Positions 63,518 through 64,000 of a DNA stretch of 64,000 bases are shown in pieces. The first letter of the stretch is position 1. The number at the start of each line of letters is the position of its first letter. The notes under the pieces were generated by a model. That model searched no databases and had not been told where the DNA came from. It saw nothing but the letters and a program-made list of their open reading frames with translations. A program made the translations under genes and the position numbers. This DNA comes from Spirochaetota bacterium (GTDB lineage: Bacteria > Spirochaetota > UBA12135 > COTS27 > JAFLEE01): positions 109,361-173,360 of the forward strand of contig JAFLEE010000001.1 in NCBI GenBank assembly GCA_017302015.1, read 5' to 3'.

Positions 63518-64000
63518 TTATTTGATCCGTTTCCCGCGCGGCATCCCGGCCCGCGGGGCCTTATTCGAAAGCGCGTCCCCTCGATCCGCAATCCCGCGGC
63601 CGGGCCCCATCCGGGGAACCGCGCCCTCCCCCGTCGTGTCGGGTTCCAGTTCGAGGGTGGAGCCGCGCACGATGAGTTCGTTCTCGAAGAGGAAGGTGCG
63701 GGGACGGCCCCGCTGGGTCGGCTTAAGGGCGAGTTCGAGCACGAGGGACGACAGGCGAAGGAGGTCTTGGCGCAGGGTGGTGAGGGCCGGGCGCACCATG
63801 CGCGCCGCCGGGATATCGTCGAACCCCACCACCGCCACCTGGCGCGGCACAGCGACCCCGCGGGCGCGCAGGCCCGCGATGGCGCCCAGGGCAACGTCGT
63901 CGTTGGCGCAGAAGATCGCGTCGTACGGGGCCCGCCCCCCGAAGGCGCGCTCCACCGCCTCGAAGGCCCCGGGATACCCCGCCAATTGCATGGTGAGGAG
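63518..64000 (-). CDS. LacI-family regulator, N-terminus outside the window
   Basis: The last about 160 residues of a LacI/GalR protein: YDAIFCANDDVALGAIAGLRARG, VPRQVAVVGFDDIPAARMVRPALTTLRQDLL and RGRPRTFLFENELIVRGST are the effector-domain C-terminus. The DNA-binding half lies beyond the window end. It is followed 20 bases later by the GH30-like gene, which it probably regulates. Confidence 0.85.
   Translation of the reverse strand, partial: LLTMQLAGYPGAFEAVERAFGGRAPYDAIFCANDDVALGAIAGLRARGVAVPRQVAVVGFDDIPAARMVRPALTTLRQDLLRLSSLVLELALKPTQRGRPRTFLFENELIVRGSTLELEPDTTGEGAVPRMGPGRGIADRGDALSNKAPRAGMPRGKRIK

Noticed and set aside
1-64000. CRISPR arrays, tRNA/rRNA genes, insertion sequences, integrase or att sites
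   Set aside because: I looked for repeated spacers, cloverleaf-like segments, transposase motifs and terminal repeats and saw nothing I could support.

Overview
This is a high-GC, gene-dense window from what looks like a free-living, carbohydrate-degrading Gram-negative bacterium. A heptosyltransferase, a lipoprotein and many Sec signal peptides argue for an outer membrane. The mix of sulfatases, multidomain glycoside hydrolases, Gfo/Idh/MocA dehydrogenases, a uroporphyrinogen-decarboxylase-fold methyltransferase, a SET-domain methyltransferase and single AraC/LacI regulators is typical of Planctomycetota, Verrucomicrobiota, Lentisphaerota or Kiritimatiellota and similar uncultured lineages. 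No marker here fixes the phylum. No SusC/SusD pair, TonB receptor or other transporter was recognised, and no rRNA, tRNA, CRISPR array or transposase.

Layout. 1-11.5 kb: the end of a secreted glycosidase-like protein, a frameshifted AraC regulator divergent from a UroD-type methyltransferase, a Gfo/Idh dehydrogenase, an FAD dehydrogenase overlapping a TPR protein, a lipoprotein/membrane-protein pair, a small secreted protein and an SRPBCC protein. 11.5-17 kb: an unknown 424-residue protein, a SET-domain methyltransferase with a lysine-rich tail, then a signal-less glycosidase-like protein and a sialidase-fold protein. 17-25 kb is housekeeping: a single-chain GcvPA-GcvPB glycine dehydrogenase, and a tight operon of a coiled-coil protein, thymidylate kinase, GT9 heptosyltransferase, NAD synthetase and GT2 glycosyltransferase.

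25-64 kb is a polysaccharide-utilisation landscape: LamG protein, XylR-type regulator, Tat-exported sulfatase, Gfo/Idh dehydrogenase, a 1184-residue GH-A-like enzyme, a GH43-like enzyme, LacI plus a 1191-residue GH, AraC plus a GH50 beta-agarase-like enzyme, a paralogue of the 1184-residue enzyme broken by an in-frame TAG, another AraC, a CBM-only secreted protein, a 1236-residue LamG/beta-helix protein, AraC, a secreted unknown, a second sulfatase, a GH20 hexosaminidase, a small unknown protein, a GH30-like enzyme and the end of a LacI regulator.

How it works together (inference): dedicated AraC or LacI regulators sit beside individual enzymes or small enzyme groups. Exported enzymes with CBM-like modules would bind and cut a sulfated, galactan-like and amino-sugar-containing polysaccharide, sulfatases would remove sulfate, and the dehydrogenases, GH43-like and sialidase-like proteins would process the products. 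Several convergent gene pairs are separated by GC-rich hairpins without T-tracts. The most interesting signals are the SET protein ending in PKKKRKV, the coiled-coil protein with four exact 21-residue repeats at the head of an operon whose next four genes all start with GTG, the amber-interrupted paralogue, the free-standing copy of a GH N-terminal module, and the single-chain GcvPA-GcvPB protein.
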